A stretch of 64,000 nucleotides of DNA from Tumebacillus permanentifrigoris. Lineage in GTDB: Bacteria; Bacillota; Bacilli; Tumebacillales; Tumebacillaceae. The stretch's first letter is position 1, and the number at the start of each line of letters is the position of its first letter. The translations under genes and the position numbers were made by a program. This document shows, in pieces, positions 26,210-36,300 of the stretch. The stretch lies in the NCBI RefSeq assembly GCF_003148565.1, contig NZ_QGGL01000010.1, forward strand, positions 115,669 to 179,668. Direction: 5' to 3'. Under the pieces are notes generated by a model. The model made no database searches and was not told the origin of the DNA. It worked only from the letters and a program-made list of their open reading frames with translations.

Positions 26210-27466
26210 ATGGCGAACTTGACCGAATACCAACTGCAAAAACGGAATCAATTTTTGCAAGAATTGGGCTTGGATGAATCGGCAATCACGCAAGGCGTGG
26301 TGCAAGCGGAGGGAGAAGGTACGTTTTACCTGTCCACCCGTCCGGAGCACAACTCGGTGATCAAGCCGCATTTTGTCACCGTCCAAACCGTGGACGACTT
26401 GAAACGTCTGGGCGGGATTCCGGATGCGGTGTATGCGAACCGCGTGATGGAGGAACATCACGCGATTCCGCAAGAATGGTCGGCGGAGAAAAATGATCTG
26501 GCGCTGACGGACCTGACGCGCGAGGATGAGGAGAACATCGGCAAGGCGTACAACGCCTATCTCTACGGCAATTCCGAAAAAGTCCAAAGCTACCGGGAAA
26601 TCATCCAGAAAAAGTTTTTCCCGATGCAAATGCCGGTCTTTTTGGCAAATGACCTTGTGGTGAACGCGGGGCAGACCTATGTGGTCACCTCGCAAGGCTC
26701 CACTCAACCTGTAGGTGTCGGGTTTGACTCTGTCACTGTAAATACGGGCGGTACGATCGTCAATCTGGCGAATGCGACGTGGAAAGTTCAGAATTTCACG
26801 GCGAGTGGCGATGGCACGGGGGATGGCAACTATTGCAGCTACGGAGCTGATGGCGCACCAGGTGGCAATGGCGGTACACCGGGCAAGGCACAACAAGGGA
26901 ATCAAGGCAGCAAGGGTGTTGACGGCGACTGCGGAAGTTGCAGCACAGCGGCTGGCAAAGGGGATACCGGGCATACAGGTGCTCCCGGCGGCAATGGCGG
27001 ACAGGGTCAAAATGGTTCGGATGGCGCTGTCGTCAATGCGACGTTCACGACCGTACAAGGGAATGTGACGGTCTGTAGCAGCGGTGGGAATGGTGGCAAT
27101 GGCGGCAATGCGGGCAACGGGGGTCAAGGTGGCGACGGAGGTCCGGGTGGCGCGTCCTCCAGCAACTGTGGCACGGGTCAGCAAGGTCAAGGTGGTCAAG
27201 GCGGCGTAGGCGGTAACGGCGGCAATGCTGGCAACGGCGGCAACGGCAAGCAAGTGTATATCAACTACGAAGAGATCGCTACGGGGGCCTCGATCAGCAT
27301 TCTCAAACCCAAAGGGGTTGGCGGCACAGGCGGTACGCCAGGCAACGGCGGTCAAGGCGGCAACGGTGTCCCGAATGGCGGCGGCGGTGCGCCAGGCGTC
27401 GTGGGCACTTCGGGCACGAGCGGGCAAATTGGCACGATTTACATCAACGGAGCACCGGCTTCGTAA
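26210..27466 (+). CDS. Protein with shared N-terminal domain and glycine-rich (PGRS/collagen-like) tail
   Basis: 418 residues. Residues ~1-190 are paralogous to the preceding gene product. From ~200 onwards it is a low-complexity glycine/asparagine-rich domain with many GGN, GGQ, GGxGG and Gly-X-Y-like steps (GGNGGNAGNGGQGGDGGPGG), interrupted by two beta-rich segments (VNATFTTVQGNVTVCSS and KQVYINYEEIATGASISIL). The pattern resembles polyglycine-II/PGRS-type bundles more than a strict collagen triplet. Several cysteines occur as DGDCGSCS. There is no signal peptide, so export, if any, is non-Sec or by lysis. It is probably structural. Confidence 0.78.
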   Translation: MANLTEYQLQKRNQFLQELGLDESAITQGVVQAEGEGTFYLSTRPEHNSVIKPHFVTVQTVDDLKRLGGIPDAVYANRVMEEHHAIPQEWSAEKNDLALTDLTREDEENIGKAYNAYLYGNSEKVQSYREIIQKKFFPMQMPVFLANDLVVNAGQTYVVTSQGSTQPVGVGFDSVTVNTGGTIVNLANATWKVQNFTASGDGTGDGNYCSYGADGAPGGNGGTPGKAQQGNQGSKGVDGDCGSCSTAAGKGDTGHTGAPGGNGGQGQNGSDGAVVNATFTTVQGNVTVCSSGGNGGNGGNAGNGGQGGDGGPGGASSSNCGTGQQGQGGQGGVGGNGGNAGNGGNGKQVYINYEEIATGASISILKPKGVGGTGGTPGNGGQGGNGVPNGGGGAPGVVGTSGTSGQIGTIYINGAPAS

Positions 27467-27492
27467 TCGGAGTTTTCATCATGAGTCAGTCA

Positions 27493-27520
27493 CCGTTGCG
27501 GAGCACCTGTGCCGCAACGG
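27493..27520 (+). other. Intra-operon hairpin between the two glycine-rich genes
   Basis: Perfect 9-bp arms CCGTTGCGG (27493-27501) and CCGCAACGG (27512-27520) with a 10-nt loop in the 99-nt gap. No T run follows, so it is more likely a processing or stability element than a terminator. Confidence 0.6.
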
Positions 27521-27565
27521 GGCGGGTTCTTTCCTTACCAAATGTTCACGAGGAGGGATTGAGGT

Positions 27566-28285
27566 ATGGGAACGACGATGTACGACATTCTCATCGTAGG
27601 AACCAACGGGCAAGCGGGGCAAGCAGGTGATAACGGACAGAGTGCGACGACAGCTGGTGCAAATGGAACCAATGGAACCTATGACAAATGGGATAACCCG
27701 CATTGCACAACGGCTACCAATGGCCAACCAGGTCAAAATGCCTCCACTTCGGGCAGCAAGGGAACCAACGGGAGCAATGGACAAAATGCAGGGGCGTTTT
27801 TTCTCTCCTGCACGAATTTTAACGTGCAAGCACCGCTCTCCATCCTCAGCCAAGGCGGGAGCGGCGGCAATGGTGGGAACGGTGGCAACGGCGGAACGGG
27901 TAGCAACGGTGGAAATGCCGGGCAACAAGATTCCAAGTGTTCGTCCTTGCCACCCGCGTCTGGTGGCAACGGCGGTAACGGCAGCGATGCAGGTGACGGT
28001 GGCGATGGAGGACACGGCGGTGATGGGGGGAGCATTTTGGTGCAATACATCAACGCTTCGGTCACTCCGCCAGTTTACGCGCAATCGCTGGGCAGTTCTG
28101 GAGGGATCGCAGGTCAAGCAGGCAATTACGGTCAAGGTGGCAACGGCGGACTGAATGGGGCTGCATCGGGCAAGGCTCCGACCTACGCAGCTGCGGGAGC
28201 GGACGGGAACATTGGCAATGTGGGCAATTCCGGTCAGTCGGGGGCAGGCGGTTCGGTGACGGTTCAAAAGGTCGATCATTTTTAA
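27566..28285 (+). CDS. Glycine/asparagine-rich repeat protein
   Basis: 239 residues behind AGGAGGGATTGAGGT. Apart from a short beta-like start (MGTTMYDILIVGTNGQAG) nearly the whole protein is Gly/Asn/Ser-rich with GGNGGNGGNGG-type runs, broken by beta-rich inserts (FLSCTNFNVQAPLSILSQ, SILVQYINASVTPPVYAQS) at the same relative places as in the previous protein, to which its repeat domain is clearly related. It has no signal peptide and few charged residues. It is likely a structural, possibly surface or shell, component. Confidence 0.75.
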   Translation: MGTTMYDILIVGTNGQAGQAGDNGQSATTAGANGTNGTYDKWDNPHCTTATNGQPGQNASTSGSKGTNGSNGQNAGAFFLSCTNFNVQAPLSILSQGGSGGNGGNGGNGGTGSNGGNAGQQDSKCSSLPPASGGNGGNGSDAGDGGDGGHGGDGGSILVQYINASVTPPVYAQSLGSSGGIAGQAGNYGQGGNGGLNGAASGKAPTYAAAGADGNIGNVGNSGQSGAGGSVTVQKVDHF

Positions 28286-28314
28286 GCAGAAATAGGCAGA
28301 ATGAGGTGCACGTG

Positions 28315-30801
28315 ATGTCGAGCGATGCAATGATTTTTCTCGGGAAGCTCGCGTTTTCGTCTGCGTCGGGTGGATCCCAAGACCCTTCGTGGATCAGTTT
28401 ACATGCTGCAACGAACACGCTTGTGGTGACACAGGCGAGCTCCCCGCAAGCCGCACAATCCTTGAACGCCTATGGGGAATCCAACCAATCGTTTTGGTTG
28501 CAAGCGAGCAACGGATTGTACATTGTCTATTCGGGGTCTGCCTATCAGGCCACGGAAAGTCGAACGGGATCTCCGATCTGCTTCTCCTGCGAAAAGGTTG
28601 ATGGCGGGCTGTTGCTTGTCGATAATGGACCAGATCAGTCAGGTTCCACTCCTTATTATGTGACCATTGAAAATGATCAGCTGACGCGGGTGAACAAAAG
28701 CCAAGGGACTTCCGGGATCACGGTGTTCGCTCAGGTGGACATCTCGCCAGGTCTGACGCAGATCAAGCAGCAACGGTATGTGCAAGGCATGGACTTCAGT
28801 TGGGCCTATCTCGCCGCGGCCGATCTCTCCCATTGCAACTTTTCCGGGTCGGATCTGTCGAACGCGGATCTGTCCAGCACCGTGCTGTACCAAGCCTATT
28901 TCCAAGGCACAGAAACCAATCTATCCGGTGCGGACTTCACCTTGGCGAACATGGACCATGTCTACATGCAGACGGCAAATCTCCAACAAGCGAACCTGTC
29001 AAGCGCCACACTGACATATGCCCAATTGTCGAACGCAGATCTGACCGGCGCAACGCTCGCGGGAGCTAACCTGACCCAAGCGTACCTGATTGGAACCAAT
29101 TTTGCCCAAGCCAATTTGAGCACAGCGAATCTGACGACAGCGATCGTCAACACGATCCAGATCCCCGGAACGTCGCTCATGGGAGCGACTTTGAGCCACT
29201 TGGACCTGACGACTGCGGTGATCGACAAGCAGACGAACTTTGCCAGTGCAACCATGCAAAATGTAAACCTCACCGGTCTGAATCTGCAAGAAGTGAACTT
29301 TACCCACGCCGACCTGACCGGCGCCAAGTTAGACGGAACGAACTTGACAGGCGCGGAGATGAGCTATGTAAACTTGACCAACGCCACGCTGACCCAAGGC
29401 GTGACGCTGTATAGCGCAAGTTTGTCCAACGCGACGCTGCAAGGAGCGAATCTGACCGGGGCGCAATTGGGAGCCAAGCAGGAATCCTTCCAATTGACAT
29501 CCGATTGCGCGGCGTCACTCGACAACGACGTGATCTCCGACGAGATCAGACAGCAGTTTCAGGCGGCGGGTCATCCGTTGTCACAAGCAGCCACGTTGCA
29601 AGTCCGTGTGCCTGGGGCGAACTGGGTGATCACCGACCAGCAAACCATCTACACCATCACCAAGGCCACGACCGGGTTGCCCGTCTGGATGTACTTGTCC
29701 ACGAACAATGCCGCTGTGCTGTCGGGTGCCTACATGCCCAACGCGGTGTTTACCGACGCCAACCTCTACGCGGTCAATCTGGCAGGCGTGCAATGGTATG
29801 GAGATCAAGCGAAGGCGGACAACGCAGACTTGGAAGAGGCGGACTTGGCCAATGCCAACCTCTCCAGCATGGATTTCTCGCAAGCCCGGATGTACGGATG
29901 TACGCTGGACTACGCGTATCTGATCGACAGCAACCTGAGCGGTGCTCTGCTCAGTTCCTCGATCAACAAAAAACAAACTTCGCTCGCTTATGCGAGCCTG
30001 CAAGGGACGAATTTTACCGAAGCCAAATTGTCAGATGCCGTCCTCAGCAACGCGGCCGTCTCGCTGGACGAAGGCCCGTTTTTCACAGCGCCAACCAGTG
30101 ACGCGACGGCTTTGGATCAATTGACGATTCCACAGGACATTCTGGTTCAATTCCAAGCGTGCAACCTCCCGCTGGAATCGAATGCAACGGTGACCCTCAA
30201 CATCCCCGGGCTGAGTTGGACGATCAAGAACGGGTCGAATCAACTGTACCCGGTGTATAACATTGCGAACTTCGGCACGGCGCTCTATGTTTCAGGAGGT
30301 CCGATCGGTGTTCACCTGTTTGACATGGCAGCCAGTCTGAGCACCGATTTGGACAATAGGAACCTCTCGTCTGACGTGCAGGCGGCATTTCAAGCGAAAG
30401 GCTATCCTTTGGTCGCCAGCGCATCGGTGCAGGACGTGATCATTCCAGGTCAGAAATGGCTGGTCGACAATACGGACAGCAGCACCTCGACACTGCAAAG
30501 CGGATATGTGCAATTTTATGTCCTGCTTGAAAAGGGTCTCCTGAATGTGTTTGGAAGCACGTTGTCGGTCGTGCGTATCGGCGACAACCAAACGTTGGAA
30601 GCCTTCCGCTACGCATTGGCGACGACACAAGTGGCACCGAACATCATGAACAATGCAACGACCTGCCCGAACGGCCAAAAGTTGCAAGTCTACCTCAACC
30701 AAACTCAACAGAAGCTGACGTGGGAACAGATGATGACCGCCAATACCCCGCCAGTCCCGCCAGCTTGTGTTCCTAGTCCTTTCAGCTGGTGCTCGAATTA
30801 A
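28315..30801 (+). CDS. Pentapeptide-repeat protein with three copies of an unnamed module
   Basis: 828 residues. The ATG was chosen because GAGGTG lies just upstream; a GTG three codons earlier lacks one. N-terminal ~1-150 is beta-rich (FWLQASNGLYIVY is reminiscent of a beta-trefoil, unproven). Residues ~150-385 and ~460-590 are pentapeptide repeats (ADLSHCNFSG, ADLTGATLAGANLTQAYL), which should fold as right-handed quadrilateral beta-helices. Between and after them are three copies (~390-455, ~590-660, ~668-745) of the module also found in the 1305-residue protein: LD, a short helix with F-x-A-x-G, PL, PG-x-x-W and a Y-rich strand. It is not a Qnr-type gyrase protector by length or context. 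The C-terminus is Pro/Cys-rich. Confidence 0.82.
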   Translation: MSSDAMIFLGKLAFSSASGGSQDPSWISLHAATNTLVVTQASSPQAAQSLNAYGESNQSFWLQASNGLYIVYSGSAYQATESRTGSPICFSCEKVDGGLLLVDNGPDQSGSTPYYVTIENDQLTRVNKSQGTSGITVFAQVDISPGLTQIKQQRYVQGMDFSWAYLAAADLSHCNFSGSDLSNADLSSTVLYQAYFQGTETNLSGADFTLANMDHVYMQTANLQQANLSSATLTYAQLSNADLTGATLAGANLTQAYLIGTNFAQANLSTANLTTAIVNTIQIPGTSLMGATLSHLDLTTAVIDKQTNFASATMQNVNLTGLNLQEVNFTHADLTGAKLDGTNLTGAEMSYVNLTNATLTQGVTLYSASLSNATLQGANLTGAQLGAKQESFQLTSDCAASLDNDVISDEIRQQFQAAGHPLSQAATLQVRVPGANWVITDQQTIYTITKATTGLPVWMYLSTNNAAVLSGAYMPNAVFTDANLYAVNLAGVQWYGDQAKADNADLEEADLANANLSSMDFSQARMYGCTLDYAYLIDSNLSGALLSSSINKKQTSLAYASLQGTNFTEAKLSDAVLSNAAVSLDEGPFFTAPTSDATALDQLTIPQDILVQFQACNLPLESNATVTLNIPGLSWTIKNGSNQLYPVYNIANFGTALYVSGGPIGVHLFDMAASLSTDLDNRNLSSDVQAAFQAKGYPLVASASVQDVIIPGQKWLVDNTDSSTSTLQSGYVQFYVLLEKGLLNVFGSTLSVVRIGDNQTLEAFRYALATTQVAPNIMNNATTCPNGQKLQVYLNQTQQKLTWEQMMTANTPPVPPACVPSPFSWCSN

Positions 30802-30814
30802 TCGAGTGCCAGCT
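30784..30814 (+). other. Intra-operon hairpin over the stop codon of the pentapeptide gene
   Basis: Arms AGCTGGTGCTCGA (30784-30796) and TCGAGTGCCAGCT (30802-30814), 13 pairs counting one G-U, with a 5-nt loop that contains most of the stop codon. The tail TTCACTTTTGG is too weak for a strong terminator. It lies just before the ribosome binding site of the next gene, so it could tune expression there. Confidence 0.65.
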
Positions 30815-30834
30815 TCACTTTTGGAGGTGAACAC

Positions 30835-33390
30835 ATGGCGCAAACACCATCAGCAACTCCGATCGAGTATGCACTCGCCTTGACGGGTGCGCATCCTGAA
30901 CTCTCGTCGCCCGTTCCGTCTGTGGCTGTGAAGGTCACATCCTACATTCAAAATCAAACCAACTCCCTGAACCAGTTGGCGACGGTCATCAGTTCCCAAG
31001 GGCCTGCCTCCACATCAGGCGGCTGGGCGCAACTGGTCAAGTTAGGCGAGCTCAACACGCAACCTGTCTATCAATACAACATCTCCGTACAAACTCTACA
31101 CGCAGCGACCGGTCTCATCCATGACACGCTGGTCGATGTCAAGCAAGACCTCCAGTTGCAAAATGTGCTGTGGTCGGTCCCGACCAGTGTGACCGGAACC
31201 TATCAGCCTGTCGTTCCACCGGTCGAAGGGTTCCTCTGGACCGCCAACAACTTCCCGCCACAGCATGGCGTTACCGTCCAATCGGTCAGCGCAAACCCGC
31301 AAACACAACACCTACAACTTCTCCTGCAAAATGCTTATCCGTTCCAGTACACCGTGTACGTGGAGTTCCTAGACGAGGATGGAACAGCGCTGATCCCAGA
31401 CGCGTGGAACTCGCAACTTCCGGCTGCGGTCGCGGGAAGTTTTGAGACGCAGACGTTGAAATTTCTCGGCCTGTTGCCACCGACGATGACCCAAGAGGGA
31501 ATCCCGCTGACGGTCGACCACGTCTGTTTCTCTTGCACCGCGCCTGCGCAGACGAAAACCCTCCGTTTCACGTTGGGGTCATTTGGGAGCAGCGGCGTGT
31601 GGAACCCGGTCGTGAATGCTCTTTCGCTGCTGGTAACTGGGGTGCTCGGCTATGGGGTTCCGTGGACGTTAACCTCATCAGGTATCTACTCGTCTCCAGA
31701 TTGGTACAACCAATTGTTGGCAGATGCCGACATCCAGCGCGAAGTGATCAGCGCGGGAGGTTTCCTTGCCTCGACCTCAAGCGCAACCGAAGCGCTACAG
31801 CTTCTGTGCGATAACATCGGCAAGCTCTTGTTCGGCGGGTCACTGCCCAAACTGCTGAAAAAATTGCAGAGCGTGTTGAGCTCGCAAGCGTTGATCCATG
31901 CAGCACAAGGAATCAACTGGTCGCTTTCCACACTGTTGACCACCGACCAAGCGGGTGTTTCGACAGGCGTGGTTGAAACGTTAGCAGTCCCTGTTGCCTT
32001 CCAGATGGAGTTTGCTTGGGACATGATCGCCCAACGCACTTTGGAACTGCTTCCAGACCCCGCACATGGCGGATGGCCCGTTGCTGCGCAAACGTGTGAG
32101 GTGCAATGGTCCTGCGGTACTTCTACAGGAATGGTCACCACAGAGATGCAGGGGTTGCTGACGGCTTCCCCGATCACCATGACCTTGCCGGATTTCTTGC
32201 CGGCTTCGAGCCCGCTCCAGCTCGTAGTGAAAGTGCTGGACGCCAAGCGAGCAATCCTCGCACAAACTGCGATCGAGAACACTTCGGCCAACCCGCTCCA
32301 AGTGACGCTCTGCGAGTCTGTGCCAGCGTTGGATGAGCACTCGACGTACCTGCCCGTTTTGCAGCTCGCGTATGACAGCGCCACGGGCTATCGATGGGAG
32401 AGCGCCACGTCGAACGCAGGGACGATTGCCAATCTCGACTGCAGCAACGTCGGGCGATCCCTTTGTGAACTCACCGCGATCTCGTACAATTCGGTAGCCA
32501 AGTCGCTGGCGTTTTCGTGGCGCGCATCCGGGCAAGTCGTCCCGCCGAGCGGAAGTCAGACGGTTTCCAGCCAGCAATTGTATGTTCCGCAAGCGATGTC
32601 GATCGGCGCTGCACCACAAGCGGCCTTGCAAACGTCAGACTGCGGGTATCTGCAACGGACGCTGATTGCCTGTGGGTCTGACAGCGACGCTGACAATCTG
32701 TTCCTGGATTCCAGCATGTCCACGACGTACTTGCGTCCCGTGACACTGGGGCAAGCCGGAACGTTGGAGGTCGCAACAGGGGAGAGCCGCGGCTGTTTGA
32801 CGATCACGTCGATCAATGATCTGGCGCTTGCACCCAACGGAACTGCCGCAGCGATCAGCACATCCAACCAAGTCTTGCAGATCGTGCAGCTATGCGAGAC
32901 GGCCGTTGCAGACGTCGAGACCCCACAGCCGTTCACGGTCGGCGGTGCAGGCACTCGTGTCGGACTCCTGTCGATTCCCGTCGCGGTCGCGGCGACGCCG
33001 GATGCGTACTTTGTGGTGCTGGAAGCAGGCAATCGTCGTCTCCAAGCGTTTGATGGCTTCGGTAATCCTGCCCCGTATTTTGCTGATTCTCCTGTCTTGC
33101 CATTGAGCAGTGATCCTTCTACGCACTATCTAGACGTGGAAGTGGATGCGCACGGGTATTTCTATGTGCTCTATACACAAGGGGATACCACACAGGTATC
33201 CAGTTATCGTGTGGACATCTACGATCCGAGCGGGCAAAAAGTGTCGACGACACTCGGTGTCAATGGCGCGCGGATCACGGTCGACCTCTGGCGAAACCTC
33301 TATACGCTGGACTACACGCTATTGGAAGGCCCGAACGGAGCACCGATTCCCTCCCTTCGTGTCTGGAGTCCGCTGTCCATCACGTCATGA
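30835..33390 (+). CDS. Beta-propeller (NHL-like) protein, paralogue of the first operon gene
   Basis: 851 residues behind TGGAGGTGA. It matches the 1305-residue protein in order: LATVISSQGPAS near the N-terminus, GIPLT, a hydrophobic stretch LVTGVLGYGVPWTL (~265-290), LLPDPAHG, NLDCSNVGRSLC, FSWRASGQ, and a C-terminal NHL-like propeller (~655-851) ending with YLDVEVDAHGYFYVLY, VDIYDPSGQ and ITVDLWRNLYTLDY. It lacks the extra module copies. There is no signal peptide. Two full-length diverged paralogues in one operon suggest a hetero-oligomeric assembly, which is inference. Its stop codon overlaps the PKS start (ATGA). Confidence 0.8.
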   Translation: MAQTPSATPIEYALALTGAHPELSSPVPSVAVKVTSYIQNQTNSLNQLATVISSQGPASTSGGWAQLVKLGELNTQPVYQYNISVQTLHAATGLIHDTLVDVKQDLQLQNVLWSVPTSVTGTYQPVVPPVEGFLWTANNFPPQHGVTVQSVSANPQTQHLQLLLQNAYPFQYTVYVEFLDEDGTALIPDAWNSQLPAAVAGSFETQTLKFLGLLPPTMTQEGIPLTVDHVCFSCTAPAQTKTLRFTLGSFGSSGVWNPVVNALSLLVTGVLGYGVPWTLTSSGIYSSPDWYNQLLADADIQREVISAGGFLASTSSATEALQLLCDNIGKLLFGGSLPKLLKKLQSVLSSQALIHAAQGINWSLSTLLTTDQAGVSTGVVETLAVPVAFQMEFAWDMIAQRTLELLPDPAHGGWPVAAQTCEVQWSCGTSTGMVTTEMQGLLTASPITMTLPDFLPASSPLQLVVKVLDAKRAILAQTAIENTSANPLQVTLCESVPALDEHSTYLPVLQLAYDSATGYRWESATSNAGTIANLDCSNVGRSLCELTAISYNSVAKSLAFSWRASGQVVPPSGSQTVSSQQLYVPQAMSIGAAPQAALQTSDCGYLQRTLIACGSDSDADNLFLDSSMSTTYLRPVTLGQAGTLEVATGESRGCLTITSINDLALAPNGTAAAISTSNQVLQIVQLCETAVADVETPQPFTVGGAGTRVGLLSIPVAVAATPDAYFVVLEAGNRRLQAFDGFGNPAPYFADSPVLPLSSDPSTHYLDVEVDAHGYFYVLYTQGDTTQVSSYRVDIYDPSGQKVSTTLGVNGARITVDLWRNLYTLDYTLLEGPNGAPIPSLRVWSPLSITS

Positions 33391-36300
33391 AAGGCAGGCC
33401 AGAAACGATGGAACCCACAGACCTCGACTTGAAAAACGCCATCGCCATCGTCGGGATGGGGTGCCGGTTCCCAGGCGGTGTTGCGAGTCCTGATCAATAC
33501 TGGGAATTGCTAAAAAACGGGACAGATGCGATTCGGGAAGTGCCAGCGGACCGCTGGTGCAAGGCGGATTTCTACCACCCGGATCGAGAAAAGCCGGGCA
33601 AGATGGTCACGCGATGGGGCGGATTCCTCGACCAGATTGATCAATTTGATCCACAGTTTTTCGGAATCTCTCCGCATGAAGCCCATCATATGGACCCCCA
33701 GCAACGCCTGTTGCTGGAGGTGACGTGGGAGGCGTTCGAACAGGGCGGCCACCATCCAAGCCAGTTGGCGGGAACGGACGTCGGTGTGTTCATCGGAGCC
33801 TTTTCGCTTGACTATCATGCGTTGCAATTTGCTGATTTTTATCAACGACAGGTCAGCCCCTACACAGCGGCGAGCAGCATGACGACGATGATCTCCAACC
33901 GCATTTCGTACATCTACGATTTCCGAGGTCCGTCCATGACGTTGGACACGGCTTGCTCGTCCTCGCTGGTGGCGGTCCATGCGGCCTGTGAGAGCCTGCG
34001 TCGCGGGGAAAGTCATACGGCGGTCGCAGGTGGAGTGCTCCTCGTCTTCACCCCGCAATACTCCATCGTCGAGAGCAAAGGTGGATTTTTGTCGGCGGAC
34101 GGTCGATGCCAGACGTTCGATGCCAAAGCCAACGGGTATGTCCGTGGTGAAGGTGTCGGGATCGTGGTGCTGAAGCGACTGGAGGACGCACAGGCGGACG
34201 GAGATCACATTCAAGGGATCATACTCGGCAGCGGCGTGAACCAAGACGGGCGAACGGTCGGCATCACCGTCCCCAGTCAACAGGCGCAGGAGACGTTGAT
34301 TCGGGAGACGCTGCGCAAGTCGGGTGTTTCGCCCTCCCGCGTGCAGTATGTAGAGGCGCACGGCACGGGCACTCCGATCGGCGACCCGATAGAAGCGCGA
34401 GCGATCGGGCAGGTCTACGGACAGGGGCGACCTGTTGACCAACCGCTCTTGATCGGGTCGTGCAAGACCAACATCGGGCACACCGAGGCGGCGGCTGGAA
34501 TCGCTGGGCTGATGAAGGCGGTGCTCTGTCTGCAACACAAACAGATTCCGCCGCATCTGCATTTCCAAACGCCCAATCCAGACATCCCTTTTGCAGAGTT
34601 GAACTTGCGCGTGGTCACCGAGTTGGAACCGTGGCCCGCTCATGTCGGCCCAGCTGTTGCGGCCGTCAATTCGTTTGGCTACGGAGGCACCAATGCACAC
34701 CTGATCCTCTGTGAGCCGAGTCGCGTTGTCGCACGCGGAGCAGACGCCGCCCCCTCCATGCCCGCCCGTCCTTTCGTGTTGCCCTTTTCAGGACGACACG
34801 CCGAGGCTCTCTCGCACTTGGAGGCGGAGTACCGGCGCCATCTGACTGATTTCAGCTCTTTGCAGGATCTTTGTTGGAGTGCCGGGGTTCGGCGTGAACA
34901 CCATGACCATCGCCGGGCATGGGTCGTGGACACACAGCAATCCCCGCGTGTCTTTTCCGGCAAAAAGCCAGCAGGCGTTGCACCCAAACTGGTCTTTGCA
35001 TTCTCGGGCATGGGAACGCAATGGTCGGGTATGGGTCGTCAATTGCTCGAACAAGAACCTGTGTTTCGTGAAATGATCGTCCGCTGTGACGAGTTGTTTA
35101 CGGTGATCGGAGGCTGGTCGATCTTGGCTGAGATGACAGCCGACGAATCCAACAGTCGCATGGAGGAGACGGACGTTTCGATGGTCGTCAACTTCGCGGT
35201 GCAAGTCGCGTTGGATGCGCTCTGGCGGTCTTGGGGAGTGCGACCGGATGCGGTGTTGGGTCATAGCGCAGGCGAAGTCGCCGCTTTTTACACGGCCGGA
35301 GTGTACACGTTGGCGGATGCGCTGAAACTGCTCCATCATCGTGCGCGGCTTTTGAAACGCTTGGATGGGCGCGGGTCGATGGTGTTTGCAGCCGTTCCGG
35401 AAGCGGTCATGAACGGATTGTTGAACCAGACGGAGAGTCAGGTCTGTATCGCTGCGGTGAACTCCCCGTCCTCTGTCACGCTGTCCGGTGCGCAAGCGGA
35501 CTTGGAGCAACTCATGGAGCAATTGCGGGCCCGAAATTATTTCTGCAAACAACTGCGGGTGAACGTCCCGTTTCACAGCCCAGCGATGGCGGAGATCCGC
35601 GACGAATTGTTGGCGTGCGTTCGTGACTTGCCGTCCCAACACCCTGTGGATCTGCTGATCTCCACGGTGACCGGCGAGCCTGTCTACGGCGCACCGGATG
35701 GTACGTATTGGTGGCAAAATGTTCGTGAGCCTGTGCAATTTAACGCCGCCGTTCGCAAATTGATTCGGGATCGGCATACGATCTTTTTGGAGATCGGGCC
35801 TCATCCGGTTCTGTCCAGCTCGATTCTGGAGTGTCTGATGGATACCTCCGGTCTGGTCGTGCCGTCGCTTCGTCGGCACGAGGACGAAGCCATGCAATTG
35901 ATGCAGTCCCTGGCCCAACTCTACGTGCGAGGGATCGACCCAGATTGGCAGGCGCTGTATCCGGAGGGGAAGTGGATGCAACTGCCGAGCTATCCGTGGC
36001 AGCACAAACCCTACTGGATTGAACAAGAATTTATCCGCAACATCCGTCTCGGCCGGCGCGATCACCCGCTGCTCGGTCATTCCGTACCGGGAGCGACCCC
36101 GATCTGGGAAGGGGAGGTCTCGCTGAACTCCTTGTCCTATCTGCGCGATCATCGGGTGATGAACCAGATGTTGTTTCCAGCGGCAGGCTATATAGAAGGG
36201 TGCTTGCAGGCGGTGTCCTTGCAACTGGGTGCGGGGAGTTTTGTCCTCGAGGACTTGGAATTGCATCGGAGCCTCGCGTTGTCAGACGCGGGCACGATCA

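Noticed and set aside
26210-28285. Exosporium BclA-type collagen-like glycoproteins
   Set aside because: Gly does not keep strict Gly-X-Y register and no BclA-type N-terminal targeting motif is visible. A spore-surface role remains possible.
28315-30801. Qnr-like fluoroquinolone-resistance pentapeptide protein
   Set aside because: Qnr/MfpA proteins are about 180-220 residues of continuous repeat. This protein is multidomain, and its blocks are interrupted by other modules.
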